This document shows, piece by piece, positions 1 to 10,715 of a DNA stretch of 64,000 nt. The DNA is from Liolophura sinensis (lineage: Eukaryota > Mollusca > Polyplacophora > Chitonida > Chitonidae). Position 1 is the stretch's first letter, and each line of letters starts with the position of its first letter. The notes under the pieces were generated by a model, which did not search any database, was not told where the DNA came from, and saw only the letters and a list, made by a program, of their open reading frames with translations. The stretch lies in contig NC_088305.1 of the NCBI RefSeq assembly GCF_032854445.1, positions 9,905,717-9,969,716 on the forward strand, in the 5' to 3' direction. Made by a program: the position numbers and the translations under genes.

Positions 1-10
1 TGTATCCTAC

Positions 11-196
11 CGTGTAAGCCAGAGTGAACATGTAGACCCATCCAGGAGCACCATGACACCAGTGAACAAGTTTATCTCCTGACGCGCTCCCGATAGAAGA
101 CGGGAAATTGCCGGATGGAAACTGGAGGGTCATGAGGAAGTCTATCGTCGGTCGCACTAATTCCTCTACCCTAGATCGCACTCCTGGGTCAGGTAC
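11..196 (-). CDS. LANCL: LANCL coding exon 6 (zinc-ligand exon)
   Basis: Acceptor CGTCCTCCCAG and donor ACG|GTAGGA enclose 62 codons, including VRSRVEELVRPTIDFLMTLQ, FPSGNFPSSIG and LVHWCHGAPGWVYMFTLAYT. The Cys in HWCHG is the first zinc ligand. A SINE tail ends about 20 bp upstream of the acceptor on the minus strand. Confidence 0.93.
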
Positions 197-3100
197 CTGG
201 GAGGACGAATAAAGAATTTATTTGTCTATCTGACTGGTGTTCATATTTTACTTATACCATGGCAGATAAGCATTATGGCGGAAGGAAACAGGGCAGAGTC
301 AGGGGAAAACCCAAAACCATCCACAGGTTGCTGACAGACCTTTCCATGTATGACGGGGAGGAATGGGGAAATGTGCCTTCTGATGTAGATCACAATGCTC
401 CAAACACAGATGTAGATGGGGAACTTGCTCTAACATGTGTACAAGTCTTTACTCTGTTTGCATGCTTTTTAGTATTAAAATGACCTATTAAATTGTAACA
501 GTTTTTACTCTATCCATGTTTTCTAGAGAACGACCAATTAAATGTGTATTTTTAGTTTGCAATACAGCAAATAAAAGGTCATAAATTAGGTCACTCGCTG
601 AATTTTCTACCTCAGGCTACATGAACACTATTTCTTCAACCTTTTCACATATTTAAAGCCAACGTTATGGAAAGCATAATATTTGTTTGGTCTAAGCAGA
701 GAAATGACTTTCAAAATATGCTTAATGCAACACCAGGTCATCTTGTCAAAGACTTGAGCAAACAGTCATCAGGTTTTTCCTCACCTGAGAGGTCAAGAGT
801 TTTTTTCCCTTTGTACAGGACCAATATATATAGTACATATCGAAAAAAAAATATAGTACAGGACCAGTATATGTAGTTTCATTGAACAACTGGTACAATT
901 CAATATTCCAGATCAAAGTTTCAGGATGCTCTGGATGTGCCTTGGGTCAAACTGAGAGGTAATTTAAATTGACAATACACCAAACACGTTAGGAATTTGT
1001 ACAAGCAATTAAAGGTAAATAATTTATAGTCATGAGTTCCATGTGATGAGTTGAATAAACTATGCAACCACAAAATGATTTATTGAATAAAATCAATGTT
1101 GAAGTTACATGTATGTCTCCTTTCCAAAAAATACATGTGACTACCCATAATGAAAAAAGTTTGGAAGCAAAAGCAGGTCGCGAAATATTACATTTGGTGC
1201 TGAAACGTTTTGAGTAGGATATACATATGAGGGTCTCACAGCAACCTGCGGATGGTTGGGGTTTCCCACTGGCTGCGGCTGGTTTCTTCCCACTGTAATG
1301 CTGGTCGCTGTAGTAAAACTGAAATATTCTTGAGTACTGCGTAAAACACCAATCAGATAAATAAATTTACTTGAGGGTCAGTCCATTGAGTTATGCTCGA
1401 AGCACCTGGTTTTGAATGAAAGCCCCTATGACCTGCATAAAATCGCCAGTTTGAGGTATGCCGTTTAATACTGAAATGTGTGTGTTGGGGTTGTCATGTT
1501 CTGCACGAACAGACACCAGCTGTGGGACCCTATGTGATCAGGTTAGTACGAGTGTAAACACTCACCTGCATCAGCATGTAGAGAATGCCGGCCATCCCAT
1601 GAGCAGCACCCAGATAGTGCTTATCATGCCAGGTGAACATCAGGGGGCACGCCCATTTCTCATCAGCAGCTAACTTCTGCCCGTTTTTTATCACACGATC
1701 ACACACCTGAAATAAAACACTCATGTATAGCTCTTAATTCCTGTTTTCCATTTATGTATCTCCTTTTTTCATCTTATTCTTTTCCTCCAGTATTTACATT
1801 TCAGTTTCTCCTTTTAACATGCTTATTCCTATAATATTTTCGTGTCATGTGATGCAAAGAAAGTATATGTAATATTCTCTTAATAAGCAGAACACAATTT
1901 CCAGGTTTCATTGGGACACAATCAGTGACTAACGAGAATGCATTGCAATATGTGTTTGTCTGTAACTAGAGACATATTTCGGTGATAGTATGTAGCAATC
2001 ATCGTGCACTGGAGTGCTTAGATGGGAAATCATATGGCATAAACACAGCATGGCATACTTCTGTCTATATATGCAATCAGGTTTAAGGGTTGGATACCTG
2101 AGGAAAAGCTGTACACCTTGACTACTATGCACCTGAGTTGCTGCCCAAGCAGGCTAACTACTAGGCCCCACAAAATAGTGAACATTTTTTACTTGGTCGG
2201 TTCTATTGCTGGAGAAAACAGGAGTGCCCAGGATAAACCACTGGTCTCTAGCAAGCTACTGACGAACTTTCCCACCTGTGATGTACAGATATGTATACCA
2301 TACTGGTGGGTGACAAGTGGTCTTCAGCAAATGTAATTCTGCGCAATCGAACAGCCACTTTATTGTCAAGGTTTCACCTACTATGGGAGCTGGGGAATTA
2401 GTGAACTTGACAAATCTACGTTTATATACCTTGAGCAAGATTTTACCATCTACACAGTCCTGCCCCAGGTGCTTCTGTACAAAGAGCAGACTGAAGATGT
2501 AACCAACTCTGCCAAACAACAGTTCATCACACACAGAGCTGTCCTCTCTGCTAACATGCTGGGATATGGATTCCAATCTGAATTAAGAATTAATACATGT
2601 ATTCATATCACTCCAACAAAGAAGAGAAGCTAAATAATATAACTGTCAAGATTAGAGGGTCAAAAAAAACAAATCTGTTATTTCTCATCATTTAAAAGCA
2701 TCGTATAAACACTTTGCAAATTATCTCCCTTGATACCATAAATGATTCTCTCCCTTGGGTAGAAACCAGTACATAGGCTTGATTTGAAAAATGTTATGGG
2801 AATAGCAACCATTTTCGTTTTTTGTTAAGAGTGCATCAGAGCATCAAGGTTGGAAGATCCCACTCATGTTACTGTGTATTATATGTAGCCAAAACGCGAA
2901 CCCTATACATGCAGTTGGGTCTAGTTTTTCAGATCACCCTTAACTAAACATTACTCTATATTAAATGGGCTATACCAGAACAAAAACTCTGCATTTGCTA
3001 ATCAACTCAAATTTTCTATATTTTATCACCCAGAATAGTTCAAACTAATTCCTGCTAAGATTTTGTGAAAGGTAATTATTTGGGTTATTCACGTGGATCT

Positions 3101-5560
3101 GCATTGATAGAGTTTTTTTAACAATATCCTGCATAGCCTCATTATAAACAGTCCCATCATTCTTTGCACAGCTGAGCTAACAATGAAAATTGCGCTGAAT
3201 TGGTTTTTAACAAGAGAATTTATTTCACCCAGTTTTGAGTTATTTAAAGTTTCTCCTACAGCAACTAGTCATTCGTTCTGAAAGGTGAAAAAAAAAAAGG
3301 ATTCTCCATGAAGCAAAGCAAACCTCTTCAGACAATCTTTGCTTTCTGATTTCAAGCCTAGTTTACTGTAGATGACAGCAGCTACAGCCAAAGTTCCAGC
3401 ATCTCCACCCAGGAAACTGTACTTCTTCCCCTTCAGATGACGTAAGCCAGGTTTCAGCAGACTTATCCCCCTTTGTAGAAACTCTTCTTTCCTCTGGTTA
3501 CCAAGAGCACTGGACAGATGGTGAAAAAGCAAGGCTTGGCCTATTAAGGGATAACAAAAAAGGTATATTAATCGACCTTTAAAAGTATTCCGTTCTTGAA
3601 TAAAGAGCACATATGGAAGAGATGTTTTAGGTATATGTGAGAAAAACTTGTTTTTATCACAGATTATGCAAAAAAAAGCAGAAAAATTTAATCTTAATTA
3701 CATCTTATTTATTTTGATTGGTTTTTATTATAATGTCATGCTTAAGGATTTTTCAGCGGAAACCCTGAGGAAGTGCCCTGAGGAAACCATAACGCTTCAC
3801 CATGCACATACACCCGACAAACATTCTAAATTAAAACTGCCTACAACCAGCTAGGTTTCAACCCAATGCATCTCTGCAGCTTGACACTTTCACTGTTAAT
3901 AATAGAGATAAGGCTTGGTTAACTCAGATCAAGCACACTTTTCTGCTCAAAGTCCATAACATTTACCTAGCCCCAATCCCCCCAATCCCCCCCACCCACC
4001 CCCACCCACACCCCCACCTCAAAGAAACACATGAGTGTGAAACTAGTGGAGAAATGATTTACTTCTAAAAACTGTAAAAGTTTGTTTCCGGCCTTTTCCT
4101 TCTTTTTCTAGAGAATACACATTTAGTACCATGACCTACCGGGGATAGCTCTATTTGGAAGAAGCAGCTGTGCGATTTATCAGCTGCACAAATGTACCTG
4201 CAAACCCAGTGTAGACTGTGTAGTCCCCATCTGAGGGTAAGTCAGCCAAGCCCTGGTTCAGGACAGTCAGCAGCTTGTGAATACTTCCACGGATTATCTG
4301 CTCCAACGCTTCCGGAATCTAAAAACAAGTGTAATTATTTATTTACTTGATTGGTGTTTTACGCCGTTTCGGTACTCAAGAATATTTCACAAATACGGCA
4401 GCGGCCAGCATTATGGTGGGAGGAAACCAGAGAGAGATCGAGGGAAATACACAACCATCTGCACAATGCTGGCAGACGTTCCCACGTATAGTGGGAGAGG
4501 AACCCAGAATGAGTTGGGCCTGAACTCACAGCCACTGCATAGGTGGGTGGCTCTCTACTGGCGTGCTAACCCCCTCAGGCACAATACCAAGTACATAATA
4601 CATACAGGCCTACATATACATGTAGCACAAGTATTAACTTACATGTATCCATGGGGAAACTGTGGGAAGATGGTCAGTGTGTCAAGAGCTTCTCACCAAG
4701 GATGTCACTCTGAGTTCATAACCAGCACATGTGTTCTTCCTTTCCTACATGTCCAGCCATATAGTGTGTGGGAAGGTCTGCAGCAACCAAAGGATGGTCG
4801 TGGATTTTCCACCAGCTCTGTGTAGTGTTTCTCTCGCCATAATGCTAGCAGCCGTTGTATAAATGAAATATTCTTACAACATAAAACACCCTATCAACTA
4901 AATATGTCAAGCATCCAGTGCCTGTCTGCAGCTTAAACAAACGATACAAATAAGCATATATATGTAGATATAATGCACTTATCCAATAACTTTTTGTTCA
5001 AATGTAGCCCATCAGTTTATTTATTTATCTGATTGGTGTTTTAAGCCATACATAAGATTATTTCACTTTCACTTATCTGACGGCGACCAATTTGAGAAAA
5101 CGGGGCAGAGCCCAGAGGTGACCCATGACCATCCGGAAGTTGCTCGCTGACCTTCCCACTTACGGCCGAAGATCCATCAGTTTATGCCAAGATAGCTTAG
5201 GTAGGTGGTAATGACAGTGCACTGGGTCCATCTACACAGACTAGGGCCATAATATCCCCCTTTGTAAAAAAATTACGTTTGCCCTTTTGTTAGTCAATAA
5301 GCCCATTCTCAGATGTTGAATGTAAAATACTGGTTCTTAAATGAATTGACGTCACTCTACCACGAGACAGCAACCTCGACCATAAAATTTCCCTGAAGAA
5401 CACAACGGAACATCGCCATCAACATTTTACGCATTGGTGTCGAAATTTGGACCGTAATTAAACACACGTGGTATATAGACCTACAAACCCGTCCTTGCTT
5501 CGGAGACGAACACTGCCCGTCATAGTCTGGGTAGGGATTTGGGAAATGTCTGCTGCCCAT
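11..5560 (-). CDS. LANCL: LanC-like protein (LANCL1/2 type), six 5' coding exons, partial gene
   Basis: Six exons read in one frame across consensus introns: 5489-5560, 4198-4318, 3324-3540, 2430-2577, 1566-1706 and 11-196, 885 coding bases (295 codons). The gene continues beyond the left edge. Family landmarks appear in order: N-terminal RHFPNPYPDYDG, YTGFAGQALLFHHL, SFLGGDAGTLAVAAVIYSKLG, DELLFGRVGYIFSLLF, YLGAAHGMAGILYMLMQ, FPSGNFPSSIG and LVHWCHGAPG. The Cys of HWCHGAPG is the first zinc ligand of LanC proteins; the second Cys-His pair lies off the window. LANCL proteins are cytosolic zinc proteins that bind glutathione and add it to dehydroamino acids in damaged proteins (family knowledge). 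FPSGN and the N-terminus favour LANCL1/2 over LANCL3. Introns hold old SINEs. The nearest U4 copy lies about 390 bp upstream of the start codon, on the opposite strand. Confidence 0.9.
214..370 (-). mobile_element. SINE fragment in LANCL intron
   Basis: Read on the minus strand, it carries the GCAACCTGTGGATGG...CCATAATGCT...AACACCAGTCAGATA...AAATAAA order of the mollusc SINE 3' half, with many substitutions and loss of part of the CTTGAGTACGGCGT segment. The A/T-rich tail abuts the exon 6 acceptor region. Confidence 0.75.
371..1227. other. LANCL intron 5, unique part
   Basis: A/T-rich intron sequence with no exon, RNA gene or clear repeat that I can support. Short reading frames here have no recognisable similarity. 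Confidence 0.5.
1228..1372 (+). mobile_element. SINE 3' fragment in LANCL intron
   Basis: Matches the SINE 3' half in order: GCAACCTGCGGATGG, a TTTCCCACTGGCTG block, TAATGCTGGTCGCTGT, GAAATATTCTTGAGTACTGC and an ACACCAATCAGATAAATAAA tail. The tRNA-like head is missing. Confidence 0.85.
1566..1706 (-). CDS. LANCL: LANCL coding exon 5
   Basis: Acceptor TTTATTTCAG and donor CAG|GTGAGT enclose 47 codons in phase 0, with PLMFTWHDKHYLGAAHGMAG and ILYMLMQ, the GAAHG(L/M)AG block that forms part of the LanC toroid. Confidence 0.93.
2430..2577 (-). CDS. LANCL: LANCL coding exon 4
   Basis: Acceptor TTAATTCAG and donor AAG|GTATAT. It reads LESISQHVSREDSSVCDELL then FGRVGYIFSLLFVQKHLG, matching the DELLYGRIGYIYALLFVNK block of LANCL1. 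Confidence 0.92.
3324..3540 (-). CDS. LANCL: LANCL coding exon 3
   Basis: Acceptor CCCTTAATAG and donor AAGAG|GTTTGC. It encodes QALLFHHLSSALG through KKYSFLGGDAGTLAVAAV to KDCLK, the family's F(L/C)GGDAG block. The split Arg codon joins exon 4 in phase. Confidence 0.92.
3970..4020. repeat. C-rich low-complexity tract
   Basis: Runs of CCCC broken by A and T, in the intron between LANCL exons 2 and 3. A simple-sequence tract with no further signal. Confidence 0.9.
4198..4318 (-). CDS. LANCL: LANCL coding exon 2
   Basis: Acceptor TTGTTTTTAG and donor CAG|GTACAT bound 121 bases reading IPEALEQIIRGSIHKLL...GDYTVYTGFAG. It ends one base into a Gly codon that exon 3 completes, giving YTGFAGQALL. 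Confidence 0.88.
4336..4580 (-). mobile_element. SINE, near full length, inverted
   Basis: From the left it shows the reverse tail (TATTTATTTACTTGATTGGTG), ACGCCGTTTCGGTACTCAAG, CCAGCATTATGGTGGGAGG, then a degraded tRNA-like head ending near TGCTAACCCC. It lies just upstream of the exon 2 acceptor. Confidence 0.85.
4672..4905 (+). mobile_element. SINE, near full length
   Basis: Head remnant AGAGCTTCTCACCAAGGATG then CTGAGTTCATAACCAGC (B-box region), followed by GCAACCAAAGGATGGTCGTG, GCCATAATGCTAGCAGCCGT and AAATGAAATATTCTT. Older than the copy at 47114. Confidence 0.8.
5014..5178 (-). mobile_element. SINE 3' fragment, inverted
   Basis: Begins with the reverse tail TTTATTTATTTATCTGATTG and GTGTTTTAAGCC, then ATTTCACTTTCACTTATC and GACCATCCGGAAGTTGCT. 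Strongly diverged; in LANCL intron 1. Confidence 0.75.
5489..5560 (-). CDS. LANCL: LANCL coding exon 1
   Basis: The ATG is at 5558-5560 and the exon reads MGSRHFPNPYPDYDG then CSSPKQGR; the FPNPY.DY pattern is the usual start of LANCL1/2. The donor is taken as CGG|GTTTGT at 5489/5488, a weak GT site chosen because it keeps phase 0 into exon 2. The donor is the least certain junction of the gene. Confidence 0.75.
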
Positions 5561-5951
5561 TGTAGATTTGGATTACATCATCACAAGAAATCAAACGCAA
5601 GGAAAGCAATGGAACGCAACCGCACAAGTCCAATAAACTTCAGCATCCCCGACACCTGTGGGCTGTGAACTTGTCGCTTCTGCTGTTGAAGTAACGAAGC
5701 AACGTCTCAGTAACAACAACAACACTGCCAGCGATGAAAGAACATGTTTTCAAAAAGTACGAGCACTCTGGTTACTGTCAGAGAACCACACCAGACTCAG
5801 CACGTAGAAATTAAAGTTTTCATTGAATTAGTTGCTATATTTAACCATGCAATGTACTGGTACACTTAGCTGTTACTGCGCATTTAGCTTAGGCGCCACA
5901 ACCTGGACAGCGGGAACTGTGATGTACCCAACCTTCAGGCGAATGCGCAGC
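5561..5951. other. Intergenic, between LANCL start and first U4 copy
   Basis: Holds the presumed 5' leader and promoter of LANCL (read leftward). I see no TATA box at a convincing place and no array spacer: the typical U4 PSE-like block is absent, so the U4 at 5952 sits at a break of the array. Confidence 0.45.
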
Positions 5952-6094
5952 AGCTTTGCGCAGTGGCGGTACCATAGCCAATGAGGAAAATCCGAGGCGT
6001 GGTTATTGCTAGTTGAAAACTATTCCCAATACCCCGCGCTGGTGATCTGAAATACGGTCGCCGGTCGCTATTTTTGGATGCTCTTACGGGAGCA
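5952..6094 (+). ncRNA. U4: U4 snRNA, outlying copy L1
   Basis: Full-length U4 with K-turn, Sm site CTATTTTTGG and 3' stem-loop intact. C92T, G94A and A106G all fall in the central stem and every pair is kept (two become G-U, one G-U becomes A-U). No array promoter lies upstream, so expression is doubtful. Confidence 0.92.
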
Positions 6095-6532
6095 ACATTT
6101 CTGTAACTCAAACATAGAAACACAAACATCTTGTCCTCAGTGCAAGCTAAATGTATTCTATTTGTTGGAAGCATGTCATTTGGGCCATTCAAAAAAACGC
6201 CTTCCGCAAGACAGGCACATACGCAGCAAATGCAAATAAGTCCCCATATTTCGTACAGGCATTATTGCTAAAAGTGAAGTCGCAGCATTGTTAATACTTA
6301 CATATAGTAAACCTCCCGGGGGAAGGGGAGTATTACTGGGCGAAATGTTATCAGGCCTATTTAAAAAATGTCGACGAAATTTTTATATAATTTAACTAGA
6401 TTGAAAATAACGATGGAGGCATTTGCGAAAATGGCGATGAGCACCAGGACCCGCTACGTTTGCGCGTGTAGAAGTCCGTCTTTAGCTACGGGGACAGTTG
6501 AATAAGCTCTTAACGATGACGGCTGATTATTT

Positions 6533-6668
6533 AGCGTTGCGCAGTGGCGGTACCATAGGCAATGAGGAAATTCTGAGGTGTGGTTATTGCTGGTTGAAAA
6601 GTATTCCCAATACCCCGCGCTGGCGATTTGATCGCCGGTCACTATTTTTGGGTGCACCCACGGGAGCA
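6533..6668 (+). ncRNA. U4: U4 snRNA, outlying copy L2, diverged
   Basis: About 136 nt. T4G at the U6-pairing 5' end, changes in the 5' stem-loop (C27G and others) and a shortened central hairpin that is still a perfect stem (GGCGAT/ATCGCC). The PSE-like block lies at exactly -55, as in the main array. Likely a pseudogene. Confidence 0.85.
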
Positions 6669-7092
6669 ACAATATGGAAACTTAACGACAGGTAACTCGC
6701 CAATATGTACTGACATTGCAACGCATACCACACGAAACGTGGCAAGATCATGATGGCGCTAAAACAATCATTGTTGCCTCTAGTGTGGCAGCATGAGTGG
6801 TTAGGGGAAAAATAGACGTCAGCATCACACCTCACCCACGATGTTCTGAGTATAATCTAGATTTCTTTTCATTTCAGCCATGCAACCATATAAATATATA
6901 TATAGCATTATATCCGCAAGGTAACCTCATCGACTAGGTGGTGTAGTTTAAGACGCACGCGCAAAGTTAAAAAAAATAAAAATAAAAAAGCTGACATAAG
7001 CCAGGATAGAACACAAACATATAGTTTTCTCTGTTAGAATTGAAACGCGTTATTCACTGAGCCACATCTTGTTCTCGCAAATCACCGTGGTT
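6669..7092. other. Unassigned sequence right of the outlying U4
   Basis: Array similarity stops right after the U4 3' end at AGCAACA. Nothing coding seen; contains a short TATATATA stretch near 6894 and an A-rich stretch near 6970. Confidence 0.4.
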
Positions 7093-7245
7093 GATTTATT
7101 TATTTCGTTGGTGTTTTGCGCCCTGCTCAAGGATATTTCACTTCTGTGCCTACGACAGCGGTAGGCACAAGTAGTATGCTTGAAGGAAATCAGGTAGATC
7201 CCGGGGGAATCACACTATCCTCCCTAGGGTTGCAAAATATTCAAT
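7093..7245 (-). mobile_element. SINE 3' fragment, inverted, old
   Basis: Reverse tail GATTTATTTATTTCGTTGGT, then GTTTTGCGCCCTGCTCAAGG and ATATTTCACTT, the usual reverse order. Strongly decayed. Confidence 0.65.
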
Positions 7246-7538
7246 CATTTACAACAGTGACCTTTACATCGGAACCACATGTACAACCTAAGAAGCATTC
7301 ACACACTCCTTACAGTGTCAGCTTATCATATACCACTCTCAGGCACGCCTAAGGTTACATGCAGACGCGCGCAACTGGGTCCAAAATTTGTCAAACTGGG
7401 TCCAAAATTTGTCTCCGAAGTGAAGATTGCTGGTGCACGGATTGGGTAATATTGCCACCCAGATATAAGAGGATCTTAATCAGCCGCAAATGTCTCCACC
7501 GTTATTTTGAAGCTAGTTAATATGTATAAAAATTTCGT

Positions 7539-7544
<6 letters not shown>

Positions 7545-7615
<71 letters not shown>
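7545..7615. repeat. Compound microsatellite (TA)n(GA)n
   Basis: An alternating TA run (7545-7572) is followed by an unbroken GA run (7573-7615). Confidence 0.97.
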
Positions 7616-7617
<2 letters not shown>

Positions 7618-7625
7618 GATAGTAG

Positions 7626-8300
7626 TTTACCTAGCCGAAGTCTGGACCCATAGGCAGTTTACTATAGTATGTGTTTTCACTTATTTTTAATATAATGTTG
7701 ATCATTTAAGTATCATTAATATAATTTTACATGACACCACATTTGGACGTCGATGGCCGGTTGAATGGCCACCAAGATCTCCGGGTTTGAGCCATTTGGT
7801 TTTTTCTTATGGGGACTTCTTAAATTAGTGGTTTATGCTAACAAACCAAGAACACTTCAGTGAGTGAGTGCTTTGGGTTTAACGTCGTACTAAATATTTC
7901 AGGCATATGACGACGAAGGAATCCTTAGAGTGGATGTAATGTGCCTCCTTGTTGGAAGACGGATTTCCACCGCTCTTTTATCTAGTGCTGTTTTACTGAG
8001 ACGCCTTACCGAAGGCAAGTAAGCCGCCCCTACCGAGCCATATGGGTCAACCAGTCGTTGCACTACCCCCTTCATGCTGAAAGCCACCAAGAACATTACA
8101 AACACTAAAAGATATCATCGCACAAGAAATTTAAACCATAAGAGGGAATAACTCTTTGCTTTGAAATGTGCAAAGATCATGTGTCTCCCGAGTAAGAAAG
8201 AGTTTGTAGGAAGGAAGAAGTCAGTTCGAACACTTATAGTAAACTGTAAATTCTTACATAGTAAATTGCCTATGGGTCCAGACTTTTATTCCACCCTGTA
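7626..8300 (+). mobile_element. Mariner-type DNA transposon remnant with nested SINE
   Basis: Inverted arms AGTCTGGACCCATAGGCAG (from 7639) and CTATGGGTCCAGACT (ending 8284) face each other, and the right end reads CCACCCTGTA, a common mariner terminus. Between them, after TGGACGTCGATGG, one frame gives WPPRSPGLSHLVF and on to VYANKPRTL, which resembles the end of a mariner transposase (WPPRSPDL.PLDFFLWG..K). With the SINE at 7857 removed, the frame reads NKPRTLKDIIAQEI. Most of the transposase is missing; the left terminus is unclear because a microsatellite abuts it. Confidence 0.75.
7857..8100 (+). mobile_element. SINE-like insertion in the mariner remnant
   Basis: Starts GTGAGTGAGTGCTTTGGGTT TAACGTCGTAC, a start typical of a second mollusc SINE/MITE family, and is flanked by AACACT at 7851-7856 and 8101-8106. 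Removing it restores the mariner reading frame, which supports the boundaries. Confidence 0.75.
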
Positions 8301-8830
8301 CATCAACATTTCGTCTGTTGTTTGATGTGCTTGCCTTGTGGAACCTGACGGTATTTCAGGTCAGCTGACAGGCTCAAGGAAAGGTAAACATACCAAGGGA
8401 CTAACACAACGGACTACCATGTGTAACCCGGTAACTACAGATGAGTATTAAGGATAATCTCTTTTCGGTGAGTATACAATCTCTGTATAATATACAAGGA
8501 TTGCCAGCTGACAAATGAAGTAAGTACGTGCGCAAGAAACCTCAGAAGAAACCAAAAATCAGTAGATAATCACCAGGAATTGGCTATCCATTCTACACAG
8601 GACATTCCCGATGCACCATTGGGAAACAAAAACTTTACGAAGTAACCGCCAAAAATCTAAACGTATTCTATACCTAATGGTTGCAAAAAAGGTAAAAAAT
8701 CACTGAGCGAGAGGAAAATACCTGTCGTTGGTACTTTCAGCAGCTTCTGATTTTCCATATTGCCCACATAAGTTCGGCAAGTAAATATAAGAACAATCGA
8801 TGTACGTATCTGTAAGGATGTTGGACAAAA
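8301..8830. other. Unassigned sequence before the Penelope-like element
   Basis: No supported gene. It may include the 5' part of the Penelope-like element, whose true start I cannot place. Confidence 0.35.
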
Positions 8831-10565
8831 ATGAAAAACGATACCATTTTGCAAGGCACCCTTTGGGATGTAATATCAAAGAACAAAGCTTCTGGCGGCT
8901 ATAACTGTGATTGTGAATCCTCAGTTTTTACCTACGACAAATGTAAACATGTCCTGACTGGTGACCTTAATATTATTAAGTATCATGATCTAAGGAATCT
9001 CTTTGTGAGGGGTCCTAAGTATAGAGAAAAGAGTAATGTCAACATTCGATCAAACAAAATAAATATCATCTCGGCACTTGAGGAGTATGTTAAAAAATGG
9101 TCAAAACAGGAGAAAGTGGATTCTTCGGTACTTAACGATTGGCTTGAGATTGTCGAAAAGAAAGTTAGTTTAACTATACACCGTCTAGACATTGATGCTC
9201 TACCTAAAGTTAAACAGGTTCTGAAGGATCCCACTGTGCAAGAAACACTGGCTGACCTTCATAGTAAATTTGTCATCACTGTAGCAGACAAGGCTCCTAA
9301 TAATATCATCTTTATTTGCAAGAATTATTATTATACAATTCTTGTTCAAGGGCTATGTGCTTCTACAACGACATCCACGTATTCTGCTTTTACATGTACT
9401 CTGGAGGAACTATTTAACAAACACAAAACCTTTCCTAAAGAAAGACGCATAAATATATCTACCCGTCACACAGAAATACCACAACTTTACTGGATTCCTA
9501 AAATGCATAAATCCCCATACAAGGCTCGATTTATTGCAGGTTCAAGAAGCTGTACTACAAAACTCTTGTCAACCCTACTTACGAGAGCGTTACAAGAAGT
9601 AAAGTCATTTTGGAATAAGTATTGTTGTGCCATAACAAAAAATCCAGGTGTCAACTGCCTGTGGATTCTTAACAACTCCAAACGTCTTACAGAAGAACTC
9701 GATGCTCATTTGCACATACCGTACAAAGACGCATCCACATGGGATTTCTCTACTCTCTACACTACGATTCCTCACAAAGATCTTATTGAAAGAATATCGT
9801 CGTTACTTGTCTCGGTATTTACTAATACAGGTCACCGTTACATTAACATCAGAAGCAATAAGGCTTTCTTTAGTTCTACTCTTTGTAAAGGTTACATTAT
9901 TTATTGAATTACTTGAATTTCTCATTAATAACATCTATGTGAAATTTGGAGATACCATTTACCAACAGTGCATAGGTATTCCAATGGGTACCGGTACCAA
10001 TTGTGCGCCTCTTTTGGCAGACCTATACCTGTTTTCATATGAATACAACTATATGCAGAAATTACTTAAAAGTAATATCTTTAAAGCTCGATCCTTTTCA
10101 TTTACCAAACGGTATATTGATGATCTACTGGCGTTAAATAATCCCCATATTGCTGAAGCGGTGAAGGAAATCTATCCGCCTTCATAGGATTTAAAGGAGA
10201 CAACAGATAGCCCTGATGGTACATCTTATTTGGATCTATATCTGTACAAAGACGGACAAGGTCTCTTTCACGCCGCCTTTACGACAAAAGGGATAATTTC
10301 AATTTTGATATTGTAAATTATCCTTATTTAGATAGCAATACACCAAAGGGTCCTGCATATGGCGTATACATATCTCGCCTTGTAGCATTTGTCAGATCTT
10401 GCGTCAATTGTGATGATTTTAATCTGCGTCACAAGTTGCTAGTTCAAAAACTAGTTTGTCAAGGATATTCCATCAAACGCCTTCATTCTAAGTTTCTCAA
10501 ATTTTACAATGAGTATAACACTCTCGTTGGCAGGTATGGACAGAGCGTTCAGAATCTCTGGCGAT
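8831..10565 (+). mobile_element. Penelope-like retroelement, broken
   Basis: Penelope-type reverse transcriptase hallmarks in order: HVLTGDLNIIKYHDLRNLF with GPKYRE (N-terminal block), YWIPKMHKSPYKARFIAGS, DFSTLYTTIPHKDLIER, IGIPMGTGTNCAPLLADLYL and RYIDDLLALNN (catalytic YIDD). No GIY-YIG endonuclease was recognised downstream. The coding part lies in more than one frame with a few breaks, so the copy is dead but moderately young. Ends are not resolved; a 57-bp tandem repeat follows. Confidence 0.85.
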
Positions 10566-10583
10566 CTGCATTGTGATCAACCA

Positions 10584-10715
10584 CATAGACGGCGCTGTTA
10601 TCCCTATGTACATATCTATCACATACATGGTATTCAACAACATAGATGGCGCTGGTTGCCCAGTGTAACCGTCTATCTTGTATGTCATGTGTAACATCAT
10701 AGATGGCGCCTCTTG
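10584..10715 (+). repeat. 57-bp tandem repeat, 2.3 copies
   Basis: CATAGA(C/T)GGCGC recurs at 10584, 10641 and 10698, exactly 57 bp apart, with the text between diverged. It lies at the 3' side of the Penelope-like element and may belong to its untranslated end. Confidence 0.75.

Larger units (their letters stand above)
5952..6670 (+). repeat. Outlying, diverged U4 repeat unit plus U4
   Basis: One unit of the U4 array (581 bp from U4 to U4) and the U4 of the next. The spacer is recognisable throughout (CTCAAACATAGAAACACAAA, ATGCAAAT octamer at 6227, CCTCCCGGGG, GATGGAGGCATTTGCGAAA, GTCTTTAGCTACGGGGACAG) but carries many more changes than the main array. It is probably the old edge of the array, now cut off by 8 kb of mobile DNA. 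Confidence 0.9.

Noticed and set aside
4277-4825. 182-codon plus-strand frame in the LANCL intron
   Set aside because: It runs across two SINEs of opposite orientation and the antisense of LANCL exon 2; no protein similarity is seen.
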